A DNA stretch of 64,000 nt from Streptomyces griseus (GCF_900460065.1 NZ_UAVD01000024.1:186001-250000); one strand, 5' to 3'. Positions 40,103 to 49,301 are shown, numbered from the stretch's first letter. Notes: generated from the letters alone by a model not told the origin. Numbers and translations are program-made.

Positions 40103-41167
40103 TTACGGCACCCGTGCCGTCCACTCCGGCGTGGCGAACTTGGTCCGGACGAGCTCCTCGGCGCGGGCGAGCTCGGCGTCGGTCACGCGTCCGGCGGTCA
40201 GGCCGTGACGCCTGCGGAACGAGTCGATCATCCGCTCGATCACCACCTGGCGCGGCAGTCCGGTCTGCCGCCGCAGCGGGTCCACGCGCTTCTTCGCCGA
40301 CCGGGTGCCCTTGTCCGACATCTTCTCCTTGCCGATGCGGAGCACCTCCAGCATCTTGTCGGCGTCGATGTCGTACGCCATGGTCACGTGGTGCAGTACG
40401 GCTCCCGGCCCGCCGTCCGGCCCGACCACCCGCTTCTGCGCCGCCCCGGCGATCTTGCCGACCTCGGTGGCGATGTCGTTGAGCGGCTGGTACCAGGCCT
40501 TGATGCCCATGTCCGCGAGGGCTTCGAGGACCCAGTCGTCCAGATAGGCGTAGCTGTCGGCGAAGGAGAGCCCGGAGACCAGGGACTGCGGGACGGCCAG
40601 CGAGTAGGTGATGGTGGAGCTCGGCTCGGCGAACATCGCGCCGCCGCCGGAGATCCGCCGTACGACGTTCACCCCGTGCCGCTCGACGCCCGCCGGGTCG
40701 ACCTCGTTGCGCAGCGACTGGAAGCTGCCGATGATCACGGCGGGGGAGTCCCACTCCCAGACCCGCAACGTCGGTGGCCGCTTCCCCGCCGCGACCTCCG
40801 CGGTGATGACCTCGTCCAGCGCCATGTGCAGGGCGGGCGACTGCGGGGCGTCGTGGATCAGCTGCCAGTCGTAGTCGCTCCACTCCGTGGCCTGCGCGAG
40901 CGCCCGGCGCACGGCGACGGCCACGCCCTCCGCGCTCAGCCCGAGCATCACCGTGGAGTCGGGCAGCGCCGCCTCGATCCGGGCGGCGAGCCCGGCCGTG
41001 TCGGTGTTGGCCGGGGCTCCCTCCAGCGCCGCGTCGATCGCCAGGATCGCCTCGTCGGGTTCGAGGAAGAAGTCCCCGGCGACGCGGACGTTCCGCAGGA
41101 CCCCGCCCGCCACCTCCAGGTCCACCACGACCAGCTTGCCGCCGGGAACCTTGTACTCACCGTGCAC
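40103..41167 (-). CDS. Lipoate-protein ligase with N-terminal accessory domain
   Basis: 354 residues from GTG 41167 with GGAGG seven bases upstream. The N-terminal 90 residues (GEYKVPGGKLVVVDLEVAGG) resemble the small accessory domain normally at the C-terminus of LplA or encoded separately as LplB. The catalytic BPL/LplA domain follows (about 105-280): NEVDPAGVERHGVNVVRRISGGGAMF with the RRISGGG lipoyl-AMP loop, and AGAAQKRVVG with the conserved Lys. It attaches lipoate to E2 and glycine cleavage H proteins. The frame stays open to 41281 without domain content. Confidence 0.85.
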   Translation of the reverse strand: MHGEYKVPGGKLVVVDLEVAGGVLRNVRVAGDFFLEPDEAILAIDAALEGAPANTDTAGLAARIEAALPDSTVMLGLSAEGVAVAVRRALAQATEWSDYDWQLIHDAPQSPALHMALDEVITAEVAAGKRPPTLRVWEWDSPAVIIGSFQSLRNEVDPAGVERHGVNVVRRISGGGAMFAEPSSTITYSLAVPQSLVSGLSFADSYAYLDDWVLEALADMGIKAWYQPLNDIATEVGKIAGAAQKRVVGPDGGPGAVLHHVTMAYDIDADKMLEVLRIGKEKMSDKGTRSAKKRVDPLRRQTGLPRQVVIERMIDSFRRRHGLTAGRVTDAELARAEELVRTKFATPEWTARVP

Positions 41168-41413
41168 CGTGCCGCCTCCACTCTCCGATGTCCGTCGCGC
41201 GGGCCCGGCTCGGCGACGAGCCGGACACACCCGCCTATAACGCTCGCGGGAGTGCCGATCATCCCCGCCCCGGGCGGTCATCCGCCGGTACGCGCCGGTG
41301 CCGCGCGCCGGCCGGGGGACAGCCGGCGGGACGGCCGTCCCGCCGGCCGGACCGGCGCAGCCGTGTGCCGTGCCCGGCGGCGGACGACGGCCGGTCCGCG
41401 ACCCCCGGGCGGA

Positions 41414-42223
41414 TCAGCGGTGGGTGAACGCCGCGGGACGCTTCTCGGAGAACGCCCGCATGCCCTCCTTCTGATCCTCCGTCGCGAACACCGCGTGGAA
41501 CAGGCGGCGTTCGAAGCGCACACCTTCGGCGAGCGTCGTCTCGAAGGCCCGGTTCACCGCCTCCTTCGCCATCATCGCGACGGGCGCCGACCTACCGGAG
41601 ACCGTCCCCGCGACCGCGAGCGCCTCCTCCAGCAGATCGGCGTCCGGCACGATCCGGGAGACGAGACCGGCCCGCTCCGCCTCCTCGGCGTCCATGTTCC
41701 GGCCGGTGAGGCAGAGGTCCATCGCCTTGGCCTTGCCGACCGCCCGGGTGAGCCGCTGGGAGCCGCCGATGCCCGGGATCACGCCGAGCCGGATCTCCGG
41801 CTGCCCGAAGACGGCCGTGTCCGACGCGATGACCAGATCGCACAGCATCGCCAACTCGCAGCCGCCGCCCAGGGCGTAGCCCCGTACGGCGGCGATCGTG
41901 GGCGTGCGCAGTTGCCCGAGCCGGTCCCAGGCGGTGAACCAGTCGCTCAGGTACATGTCCATGTAGCTCCGCGGCTGCATCTCCTTGATGTCCGCTCCGG
42001 CCGCGAACGCCTTCTCCCCGCTGCCGGTGATCACGATGCAGCCGACATCGGGGTCGCGGTCGAGCGCCTCCGTCGCCTCCACGGTCTCCCGCATGACGTC
42101 CAGGCTCAGGGCGTTGAGCGCCTTGGGCCGGTTCAGGGTGAGCAGGGCCGTACGGCCCCGGCGCTCGACCAGGATGGTGCTGTACGGGCCCGGGGTGGAC
42201 GGGCCCGTGCGGTTCTCGTTCAT
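41414..42223 (-). CDS. Enoyl-CoA hydratase
   Basis: 269 residues, crotonase fold. The oxyanion-hole segments are AAGADIKEM and [15 protein letters not shown]. The catalytic Glu pair is expected in the GGGCELAM loop and [13 protein letters not shown]. It hydrates methacrylyl-CoA in valine breakdown or is a general short-chain enoyl-CoA hydratase. It is the last gene of the operon. Its start ATG 42223 overlaps the mmsB stop by ATGA. Confidence 0.9.
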   Translation of the reverse strand: MNENRTGPSTPGPYSTILVERRGRTALLTLNRPKALNALSLDVMRETVEATEALDRDPDVGCIVITGSGEKAFAAGADIKEMQPRSYMDMYLSDWFTAWDRLGQLRTPTIAAVRGYALGGGCELAMLCDLVIASDTAVFGQPEIRLGVIPGIGGSQRLTRAVGKAKAMDLCLTGRNMDAEEAERAGLVSRIVPDADLLEEALAVAGTVSGRSAPVAMMAKEAVNRAFETTLAEGVRFERRLFHAVFATEDQKEGMRAFSEKRPAAFTHR

Positions 42224-43146
42224 GCGGTGACGCCCTTTCGCGGGTCGGTGGTGCCGGCCGAGGCGGCCCGGATGGCCCGGACGATCCCGGAGAAGTCCTG
42301 GTCGGCCCCCGCGCCCTCGGCGAACCGCGCGTAGAGCTCGGCCGCTCGCAGACCCAGTTCGGCCTCGACGCCGCCCGCGCGGACCGCGTTGGCGGCCAGG
42401 CCGAGGTCCTTGGCCATCAGCGGGGCGGCGAACCCGGGCCGGTAGTCGCGGTTGGCCGGGCTGGCCGGGACCGGGCCGGGGACCGGGCAGTTGACGGTGA
42501 GCGCCCAGCACTGGCCGGAGGCCGCCGACGCCACGTCGTACAGCGCCTGGTCGGACAGGCCGAGGCTCTCGGCGAGCACGAACGCCTCGCTGACGGCGAT
42601 CATCGAGACGCCGAGGATCATGTTGTTGCAGATCTTCGCCGCCTGTCCGGCGCCCGCCGCCCCGCAGTGCACCGCCTTCCTCCCCATCACCGAGAGCAGC
42701 GGCTCGGCCGCCGCGAACGCGGCCTCCTCGCCCCCGGCCATGAACGTGAGCGTGCCCGCCTCGGCGCCCACCACCCCACCGGAGACCGGGGCGTCCAGGG
42801 AGCGGTGGCCCGCCGCCTCCGCCGCCGCGTGGGCCGCCCGGGAGTCGGCCACGTCGATGGTCGAGCAGTCGACGAACAGGGTGCCGGGACGGGCGGCGGC
42901 GAGCAGGCCCTCCGGCCCGTACAGGGAGAGCACATGGCGGCCCGCCGGCAGCATCGTGATCACCGCGTCGGCCGCCGAGGCGGCCTCGGCGGCGGACCCG
43001 GCCCGCTCGACCCCGTTCGCCACGGCTGCCGACAGACAGGACTCCACCAGGTCGTGGCCGAGCACCCGGTGCCCGGCCCTGACGAGGTTGGCCGCCATCG
43101 GGCCGCCCATGTGGCCCAGTCCGACGAAGGCGACGGTCGTGGTCAC
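42220..43146 (-). CDS. mmsB: 3-hydroxyisobutyrate dehydrogenase
   Basis: 308 residues from GTG 43146, with GGAGGT six bases upstream. NAD-binding [18 protein letters not shown] is at 9-26. The substrate and catalytic motifs are [22 protein letters not shown] and the catalytic Lys in [12 protein letters not shown]. It oxidises 3-hydroxyisobutyrate to methylmalonate semialdehyde, the substrate of MmsA encoded at the start of the operon. Its start overlaps the preceding gene's stop by GTGA. Confidence 0.92.
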   Translation of the reverse strand: MTTTVAFVGLGHMGGPMAANLVRAGHRVLGHDLVESCLSAAVANGVERAGSAAEAASAADAVITMLPAGRHVLSLYGPEGLLAAARPGTLFVDCSTIDVADSRAAHAAAEAAGHRSLDAPVSGGVVGAEAGTLTFMAGGEEAAFAAAEPLLSVMGRKAVHCGAAGAGQAAKICNNMILGVSMIAVSEAFVLAESLGLSDQALYDVASAASGQCWALTVNCPVPGPVPASPANRDYRPGFAAPLMAKDLGLAANAVRAGGVEAELGLRAAELYARFAEGAGADQDFSGIVRAIRAASAGTTDPRKGVTA

Positions 43147-44210
43147 CAGGGCACCTCCTGCGATGAGTCGGACGCGGCGAGGGAGAGCCCCTCGTCGCCG
43201 GTCGGTGCGAAGTACCGGGCCACGTCCGCGTCCGTGACCTCGACCAGCGTGCCGGGCTTCCAGCGGGGTGCGCGGTCCTTGTCGATCACCTGGGCGCGGA
43301 TGCCCTCCACCAGGTCGAGGGAGGAGAGGGCCGCGCACGAGACGCGGTACTCCTGCTCCAGCACCCTTTCCAGCGGGCCGAGTTCGCGCGCCCGGCGCAG
43401 CGCGGCCAGAGTGACCTTCAGCGCGGTGGGGGAGCGGCCGAGGATCGTGGCCGCCGCCTCACCCGCCGCCGGGGCGTCACAGGCGCGCAGCCGCTCCACG
43501 ATCTCCTCGACCGTGTCGGCGGCGTAGCAGTGATCGATCCAGGCACGGTGGTGCTCCAGCACCCCGGGCGGCGCGGCCCGGACGTGGCGGGGGAGCACCG
43601 CCGACGGGGCCTCGCTCGCCAGCGCTGCCAGGAACGCGGGCAGCTCCGCCTGCGGTACGAAGTGGTCGGCGAGCCCGCACAGCAGCGCGTCACCGGCCCC
43701 CACCACGGCACCCGTCAGCGCGAGGTGGGTGCCCAGCTCCCCGGGTGCGAGGGCCAGCAGGTAGGTGCCCCCGACGTCCGGCACGAAGCCGATCCCGGTC
43801 TCCGGCATGGCGACCCCGGAGCGCTCGGTCACGATCCGGACGCTGCCGTGCGCCGAGACGCCGACCCCGCCGCCCATCACGATGCCGTCCATGACCGCCA
43901 CGTACGGCTTGGGATAGCGGGCGATGCGGGCGTTGAGCCGGTACTCGTCGCGCCAGAACGCCGCCGACGCCTTCCCGCCCGCCTTGGCGTCCTCGTGGAT
44001 GGACCGGATGTCGCCGCCCGCGCACAGACCGCGCTCACCGGCGCCGGTGATGACGACCGTCGCCACCCCGTGGTCGTGCTCCCACCGGTCGAGCGCCGCC
44101 GCGATCGTCTCCACCATCGTGCGGGTGAGGGCGTTCAGCGCCTTCGGGCGGTTCAGGGTCACCACCCCCGTACGCCCCTCGGTGTGCACGAGCACGTGCT
44201 CCTCGGTCAT
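43143..44210 (-). CDS. 3-hydroxyisobutyryl-CoA hydrolase
   Basis: 355 residues, crotonase superfamily but longer than hydratases, with the HIBYL-CoA hydrolase C-terminal extension. Motifs: [57 protein letters not shown] (the hydrolase signature), and [20 protein letters not shown]. It releases free 3-hydroxyisobutyrate for MmsB. The ATG 44210 overlaps the acyl-CoA dehydrogenase stop by ATGA. Confidence 0.9.
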   Translation of the reverse strand: MTEEHVLVHTEGRTGVVTLNRPKALNALTRTMVETIAAALDRWEHDHGVATVVITGAGERGLCAGGDIRSIHEDAKAGGKASAAFWRDEYRLNARIARYPKPYVAVMDGIVMGGGVGVSAHGSVRIVTERSGVAMPETGIGFVPDVGGTYLLALAPGELGTHLALTGAVVGAGDALLCGLADHFVPQAELPAFLAALASEAPSAVLPRHVRAAPPGVLEHHRAWIDHCYAADTVEEIVERLRACDAPAAGEAAATILGRSPTALKVTLAALRRARELGPLERVLEQEYRVSCAALSSLDLVEGIRAQVIDKDRAPRWKPGTLVEVTDADVARYFAPTGDEGLSLAASDSSQEVPW

Positions 44211-45361
44211 CGCAGGGCTCCCGTCAGGCTCCGGGCCACCATGACGCGCATGATCTCGTTGGTCCCTTCCAGGATCTGGTGGACCCGCAGGTCCCGGACG
44301 ATCTTCTCGATGCCGTACTCCGCCAGATAGCCGTAGCCGCCGTGCAGTTGGAGCGCCCGGTCCGCGACCGAATAGCCGGTGTCCGTGGCGAAGTGCTTGG
44401 CCATCGCGCACAGCTGCGGAGCGCCGGCCACGTTCCGGTCCAGCGCCTCGGCGGCCTGCCGCACCAACGCGCGGGCGGCGGCCAGTTCGGTCGCCATCTC
44501 GGCCAGCCGGAACTGCAGCGCCTGCGCGTCCAGCAGTCGGGCGCCGAACGCCTCCCGGTCCGCGAGATGGGCGAGGCTGCGGTCCAGCGCGCTCTGCGCA
44601 CCGCCCAGTGAGCAGGCGGCGATACCGAGCCGGCCGCCGTTGAGCCCGTTCATCGCGATGCGGAAGCCGCCGCCCTCCTCGCCGAGCAGCCGGTCGGCCG
44701 GCAGCCGCACCCCGTCCAGCAGGACCTGCCGGGTGGGCTGGGCGTTCCACCCCATCTTCTTCTCGTCGGGCCCGAACGAGAGCCCGGGGTCGTCCCGTTC
44801 GACGAGGAAGGCGGAGATGCCCCGCGGCCCGTCGTCGCCGGTGCGGGCCAGCACGATGTAGAGGTGCGAGGCGCCCGCCCCGGAGATGAACTGCTTCGTT
44901 CCCGTCAGCACGTAGTGGTCGCCGTCGCGCACCGCGCGGGTGCGCAGCGCGGCGGCGTCGGACCCGGCGCCCGGCTCGGTCAGGCAGTAGCTGCCGAGCT
45001 GCTCCATGGTGCAGAGCTCCGGCAGACAGCGGGCCCGCTGGTCCTCGGTGCCGTACCGGTCGATCATCCAGCCGACCATGTTGTGGATGGACAGATAGCC
45101 CGCGATGGACGGACATCCGGTGGCCAGGGCCTCGAAGACGAGGACCCCGTCGGAGCGGGTCAGCTCCGACCCGCCGAGGTCCTCCCGGACGTAGACGCCG
45201 CCGAGGCCGAGGCCGGCCGCCTTGCGCAGCACGTCGACGGGGAAGTGCTTGTCCTGGTCCCAGGCCACGGCGTGCGGGGCCAGGTGTTCCTGGGCGAAGT
45301 CCAGGGTCGTCTCGACGACGGCGAACTGGTCGTCGGTGAGGAGCGTGGTCACGGTGCTCAT
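44207..45361 (-). CDS. Acyl-CoA dehydrogenase (isobutyryl-CoA type)
   Basis: 384 residues, FAD-dependent, the standard family length. Domains: helical N-terminal, middle beta (YCLTEPGAGSDAAALRTRA, FISGAG) and helical C-terminal with the catalytic Glu region DLRVHQILEGTNEIMR. Position in the operon favours isobutyryl-CoA as substrate, giving methacrylyl-CoA; electrons would pass to ETF. The ATG 45361 overlaps the mmsA stop by ATGA. Confidence 0.9.
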   Translation of the reverse strand: MSTVTTLLTDDQFAVVETTLDFAQEHLAPHAVAWDQDKHFPVDVLRKAAGLGLGGVYVREDLGGSELTRSDGVLVFEALATGCPSIAGYLSIHNMVGWMIDRYGTEDQRARCLPELCTMEQLGSYCLTEPGAGSDAAALRTRAVRDGDHYVLTGTKQFISGAGASHLYIVLARTGDDGPRGISAFLVERDDPGLSFGPDEKKMGWNAQPTRQVLLDGVRLPADRLLGEEGGGFRIAMNGLNGGRLGIAACSLGGAQSALDRSLAHLADREAFGARLLDAQALQFRLAEMATELAAARALVRQAAEALDRNVAGAPQLCAMAKHFATDTGYSVADRALQLHGGYGYLAEYGIEKIVRDLRVHQILEGTNEIMRVMVARSLTGALR

Positions 45362-46860
45362 CCCATGGTCGGAATCGTGAAGCTCGCGCCGTCCCGGATT
45401 CCCGAGGCGGGCCAGCGCGAAGTGACGGTCTTCGTACGGGTGTAGAAGCGGATGGCGTCCGGGCCGTGCTGGTTGAGGTCGCCGAAGCCGGACCGCTTCC
45501 ACCCGCCGAACGTGTGGTAGGCCACCGGCACCGGGATCGGCACGTTGACGCCGACCATGCCGGTGTCGACGCGGCGCGTGAAGTCGCGGGCGGTGTCGCC
45601 GTCGCGGGTGAACAGTGCGACGCCGTTGCCGTACGGGTGCTCCGAGGGCAGCCGCAGCGCCTCCTCGTAGTCCGCCGCGCGGACCACCGACACCACCGGG
45701 CCGAAGATCTCCTCCTGGTAGATCCGCATGTCGGGAGTGACCCGGTCGAAGAGGGAAGCGCCCGCGAAGAAGCCGTCCTCGTGGCCCTCCAGGGAGAAGT
45801 CCCTCCCGTCGACGACCAGTTCGGCGCCCTCCCGGACACCGAGGTCGACATAGCCGCGGACCCGGTCCACCGCGTCGCGGCCCACCAGCGGCCCGAAGTC
45901 GGCGTCCGGGTCGTCCGAGCGGCCGATCCGCAGCCCGGCGATCCGCTCGGTGAGCCGGGCGACCAGCGCGTCCGCTGTGGCCTCGCCCACCGGCACGGCC
46001 ACCGAGATCGCCATGCACCGCTCGCCCGCGGAGCCGTAGCCCGCGCCGATCAGCGCGTCCACCGCCTGGTCGAGGTCGGCGTCCGGCATCACGACCATGT
46101 GGTTCTTCGCCCCGCCGAAACACTGCGCCCGCTTGCCGTGGGCGGCGGCGGTGGCGTAGATGTGCGCGGCGACCGGCGTCGAGCCGACGAAGCCGAGCGC
46201 CTTGACGCGCGGGTCCTCCAGCAGGGTGTCCACGGCCTCCTTGCCGCCGTTGACGACATTGAGGACGCCCGGCGGGAGCCCCGCCTCCAGGAACAGCTCC
46301 GCCAGCCGCAGCGGCACCGACGGGTCGCGCTCCGACGGCTTGAGAATGAAGGCGTTTCCGCAGGCCAGAGCAGGTGCGGCCTTCCACAGCGGGATCATCG
46401 CGGGGAAGTTGAACGGGGTGATGCCCGCGACGACCCCGAGCGGCCGGCGCAGCGAGTGGACGTCGATCCCGGCGCCCGCGTTGTCGCTGAACTCGCCCTT
46501 CAGCAGATGCGGGACACCGGCGGCGAACTCCACGACGTCCAGCCCGCGCGCGATGTCGCCGTGCGCGTCGGCCACGGTCTTGCCGTGCTCGGAGGAGAGC
46601 AGCCGGGCCAGGGAGTCCTTCTCCTTCTCCACCAGCTGGAGGAAGCGCAGCAGCACGTGGGCGCGGCGCTGCGGGTTCCACTCGCCCCACTCGCGCTGGG
46701 CCTGCTCGGCGTCGGCGACGGCCGCCTCGGTCTCGGAGCGGCCGGCCAGCGGCACGCGGGCCTGGACCCGGCCGGTGTTGGGGTCGAAGACATCGCCGTA
46801 CGCGCCCGAGGCGCCGGGCGTGTGCTTGCCGCCGATGACATGGGTGAGTTCGCGGACCAT
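45358..46860 (-). CDS. mmsA: Methylmalonate-semialdehyde dehydrogenase (CoA-acylating)
   Basis: 500 residues, aldehyde dehydrogenase superfamily with the CoA-acylating MmsA pattern. Features: PLGVVAGITPFNFPAMIPLW for cofactor binding, GAKNHMVVMPDADLDQAVDALIGAGYGSAGERCMAISVAV (spanning about 259-298) with the catalytic Cys, and QEEIFGPVVSV. It yields propionyl-CoA, which feeds the B12-dependent methylmalonyl-CoA mutase route. It is the first gene of the five-gene operon. A cobalamin riboswitch lies about 225 bases upstream, facing it. The ribosome binding site AGG before ATG 46860 is modest. Confidence 0.92.
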   Translation of the reverse strand: MVRELTHVIGGKHTPGASGAYGDVFDPNTGRVQARVPLAGRSETEAAVADAEQAQREWGEWNPQRRAHVLLRFLQLVEKEKDSLARLLSSEHGKTVADAHGDIARGLDVVEFAAGVPHLLKGEFSDNAGAGIDVHSLRRPLGVVAGITPFNFPAMIPLWKAAPALACGNAFILKPSERDPSVPLRLAELFLEAGLPPGVLNVVNGGKEAVDTLLEDPRVKALGFVGSTPVAAHIYATAAAHGKRAQCFGGAKNHMVVMPDADLDQAVDALIGAGYGSAGERCMAISVAVPVGEATADALVARLTERIAGLRIGRSDDPDADFGPLVGRDAVDRVRGYVDLGVREGAELVVDGRDFSLEGHEDGFFAGASLFDRVTPDMRIYQEEIFGPVVSVVRAADYEEALRLPSEHPYGNGVALFTRDGDTARDFTRRVDTGMVGVNVPIPVPVAYHTFGGWKRSGFGDLNQHGPDAIRFYTRTKTVTSRWPASGIRDGASFTIPTMG

Positions 46861-46998
46861 GGAAGCCTGCTCTCGTCGGTGAGATCGTCAGGTGAGATCC
46901 GGGGACGGCACGCGGCGGCCACCGTCGCACGGCGCGCCGGTGGTCCGGGCGTGGTGCGCGAAGGGGACTGCCGTCGTGGACGCGAAGGGCAGGGGCCG

Positions 46999-47064
46999 TC
47001 AGGGGGCGGGGAGAACCGCTCGCCGGGACGGGATCGCGGGGCCGTGACTACGGACCGGTGCCAT
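46999..47064 (-). CDS. Possible 21-residue leader ORF after the riboswitch
   Basis: ATG 47064 (GGAG nine bases upstream) to TGA 46999, encoding MAPVRSHGPAIPSRRAVLPAP. An in-frame ATG at 47079 gives a 26-residue form. It lies between the riboswitch and mmsA. It has no recognisable domain and may be fortuitous. It could be a leader whose translation links the riboswitch to mmsA. Confidence 0.2.
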   Translation of the reverse strand: MAPVRSHGPAIPSRRAVLPAP

Positions 47065-47084
47065 GCGTGTCTGCTCCATCCTCG

Positions 47085-47290
47085 TGGAAACACGGAACAT
47101 CCCGCGGCCGGTATCCTGACTCCCGGATCAGCGCGCGCCCTCATGCCTTCCCGACGGCCGCTTCACCGTCAGTGGCGTGTCCTGCGAGGACGAACTCCCC
47201 GGTCACAGTGGCGGGACCGCGCCGGATTCGCACCGGCTTCCCTGACACCGCGGGCCTTGAGGGCGATCGGCAGCGCACCGGTCACCCCGT
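47085..47290 (-). ncRNA. Cobalamin riboswitch upstream of mmsA
   Basis: Read on the minus strand. The conserved core AGGGAAGCCGGTGCGAATCC is at plus 47224-47243, followed by GGCGCGGTCCCGCCACTGTG. The B12 box GAGTCAGGATACCGGCC is at plus 47106-47122. A TATCTT -10 (plus 47298-47303) and a GGACGTCC palindrome (47309-47316) precede the 5' end, so the RNA would begin at the riboswitch. The next gene downstream is mmsA. High cobalamin is expected to turn such elements off; here that would lower valine catabolism, which is unusual. cobF is on the other strand and points away, so it cannot be the target. Confidence 0.88.
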
Positions 47291-47308
47291 TGCCCCGAAG
47301 ATATAGTT

Positions 47309-47316
47309 GGACGTCC
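47309..47316. promoter_or_regulatory. GGACGTCC palindrome at the riboswitch promoter
   Basis: An 8-bp palindrome between the expected -35 and -10 positions of the promoter that drives the minus-strand riboswitch. It is a candidate repressor site for the mmsA operon. Confidence 0.35.
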
Positions 47317-47526
47317 TAGTAAGTCCACCCCGCCTCGCCCCGGACCCGATCCGCCGAAGGGCGGCCCCGCGGGGCAGGCGGCAGTTCGACGACAGGGCCT
47401 AGGGTCGTTCGAGGGCGGGTGGACCGGGACGCCGCAGTGCCGGCGCGCACGGGTCCGGGCGGGGGCGCCCGTCCGCGGACACGAGGCGCGGCGCATCGCG
47501 GGCGCCACCGGAAGGAACGGGCTGAC

Positions 47527-48315
47527 ATGAACGACGCACCACGCCACATCCTCGTCATCGGCATGGGCGCCGGCGACCCCGACCACCTCACGCTCGCCGC
47601 GGTGAAGGCCATGCGCCGGGCCGACGTCTTCTTCGTGCTGGGAAAGGGCAAGGAGAAGGACGCGCTGACCCGGCTGCGGCGGGACATCCTCGACGAGCAC
47701 CTGACCGGCCCCTACCGTGTCGTCGAGGCCGAGGACCCGTGGCGGGACCGCACCCAGCAGGACGCCGGGCGCTACGCCTCGGCGGTGCGCGACTGGCGCC
47801 ACCGGCGGGCCGACCTCTGCGAACGCCTGATCGCCGAGGAACTCGCACCGGGGCAGTGCGGGGCCTTCCTGGTGTGGGGCGACCCGTCCCTGTACGACAG
47901 CACCCTCGCGATCCTCGACGACATCCGGGGCCGCGGAACGGTGAAATTCGGCCATGAGGTGATTCCCGGCATCAGCAGCGTCTCCGCCCTCGCCGCCCGC
48001 CACCGCGTCACCCTGAACCAGGTCGGCCGCCCCGTCCACATCACCCCGGGACGACGTCTGGCCCAGGGGTTCCCCGATGACTGCGACCTCGTCGTGATGC
48101 TCGACGGCCACGAGAGCTTCACCCATCTGACGGGCAGGGGGTGGTGGATCCACTGGGGCGCCTACATCGGAACCCCGGACGAGATCCTGGTCTCCGGCCC
48201 GCTCGACGACGTGGCCGGCCGGATCAGCGGGCTGCGCGCGGAGGCCCGCGAGCGGCACGGCTGGATCATGGACACCTATCTGCTGAGCCCGACGTCCGGC
48301 GGCGACGGCGACTGA
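47527..48315 (+). CDS. cobF: Precorrin-6A synthase (deacetylating)
   Basis: 262 residues, tetrapyrrole methylase fold. GMGAGDPDHLTLAAVKAM near the start and GDPSLYDSTL for the SAM/product-binding loop, with HEVIPGISSVSALAARHRV following. CobF methylates C1 and extrudes acetate in the aerobic cobalamin pathway. It stands alone here; other cob genes are not in the window. No riboswitch faces it. AAGGA about 10 bases before ATG 47527. Confidence 0.92.
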   Translation: MNDAPRHILVIGMGAGDPDHLTLAAVKAMRRADVFFVLGKGKEKDALTRLRRDILDEHLTGPYRVVEAEDPWRDRTQQDAGRYASAVRDWRHRRADLCERLIAEELAPGQCGAFLVWGDPSLYDSTLAILDDIRGRGTVKFGHEVIPGISSVSALAARHRVTLNQVGRPVHITPGRRLAQGFPDDCDLVVMLDGHESFTHLTGRGWWIHWGAYIGTPDEILVSGPLDDVAGRISGLRAEARERHGWIMDTYLLSPTSGGDGD

Positions 48316-48393
48316 CGGCCGGAGGCCGACGGGGCCACGTCGAGGCGCGGGCGGCGAGGGCCTCCGCACCTCGTCGTCGGACCGGCGGGAGTG

Positions 48394-48591
48394 TCAGCGC
48401 CGGGTCTCGTGCGCCCTGATCACGCCGAGACCGTGTCCCAGGCTGGGGCATTCGGCCGTGAAGTCGTCGCCCCTCACCAGGTAGTCGTGCACCCGGCCGT
48501 CCGCCGGTCGTTCGGTCGCGCGATACAGCGTGCCGTTCACGGTGATCGTCCAGTCGTCGCCGTCCTGGGCCCACCCGACTGTCTTCTTCAT
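48394..48591 (-). CDS. Small conserved-looking hypothetical protein
   Basis: 65 residues: a WTITVNGTLYRATERPADGR-type beta-rich segment followed by YLVRGDDFTAECPSLGHGLGV. Sensible composition, ATG 48591 with a weak GGAAA upstream, and no overlap with neighbouring genes make it a likely real gene. No domain recognised. It is convergent with cobF. Confidence 0.5.
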   Translation of the reverse strand: MKKTVGWAQDGDDWTITVNGTLYRATERPADGRVHDYLVRGDDFTAECPSLGHGLGVIRAHETRR

Positions 48592-48919
48592 CTGGCGTTT
48601 TCCGTTTCCTCGGTCGGCCTCGCCGCGGGTCGGCGGCCGTGTAGTGGGAAGAAGAACGGCTTGTGACGCTCGGTGGTTCCGCAGTCCCTACGCCATTCGG
48701 TTACATCTGTGTCACTGTCACGTCCAGTGGGCGCGAGCGACCTGACTGGCGGTCAGCGCGCCTCTGACGAACGGCCGAACGAAGGACGAACGCGTGTGGC
48801 CCGGCGCGGTGGTCCTCCGCGCCGGAGCCGGCCCGGCGCCGGGGGAGGTGCGCCGGGCCGTGTCTCATATCACCGTCCGAAGTGTGAACAACGGTGTGCG
48901 CGGGCCGGGCGTCCCCTTA
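48592..48919. other. 328-base intergenic region before the metE riboswitch
   Basis: This holds the divergent promoters for the 65-residue gene and the metE transcript. A small inverted repeat CTGAC-TGGCG-GTCAG is present. A GC-rich stem region (near 48815-48862) could end transcripts from upstream. No gene recognised. Confidence 0.35.
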
Positions 48920-49146
48920 GGGTGGCCGGTGCAGCTGGTTCGCCCTGTCCGCCAGGCAGGGTGTCGCAAGAGGGAACCCGGTGGGAATCCGGGACTGCCC
49001 CGCAGCGGTGAGTGGGAACGACCGCCGTCATACGCACTGGGCCCGGCCGGGTCTGGGAAGCGACGGCCATTAGGTGTCTGCCCCGGCAGGCGTGCCCGCG
49101 AGTCCGAAGACCTGCCCGTTGCCCGCACGCGACCGTTCGCGTGCGG
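48920..49146 (+). ncRNA. Cobalamin riboswitch of metE
   Basis: Plus strand. The conserved core GTCGCAAGAGGGAACCCGGTG, then GGGAATCCGGGACTGCCCCG and CAGCGGTGAGTGGGAACGAC, lead to a B12-box variant GAGTCCGAAGACCTGCC ending near 49117. A perfect 10-bp hairpin, CCGCACGCGA (49123-49132) and TCGCGTGCGG (49137-49146), follows directly and may be the expression platform or terminator. metE begins at 49302. Cobalamin repression of metE in the presence of B12 is the established use of this element in Streptomyces. Confidence 0.93.
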
Positions 49147-49301
49147 AGATCTCGGTGACCTCGTGGGCGGGTCGGCGTAACCATCAGGCGGACGGACACG
49201 GATGCGACGCGTCCCGGTCTCCGCCCGATGCGTCATCCCTTCGCGTCCGCGTGCCCGTCCCGGGGTCTGTTCCCGCAGACACGCTCGCGAAGGAGAGTCA
49301 C

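Noticed and set aside
47085..47290. Assigning the first riboswitch to cobF
   Set aside because: The conserved core and B12 box read on the minus strand, pointing away from cobF.
47203..48369. Minus-strand frame opposite cobF
   Set aside because: Would place a gene upstream of the riboswitch, but the translation has no domain and cobF is clear on the plus strand.
48920..49146. Ascribing a classical terminator with T-tract to the metE riboswitch
   Set aside because: The 10-bp hairpin is clear, but no T-run follows; the mechanism (termination or start-site masking) cannot be decided.
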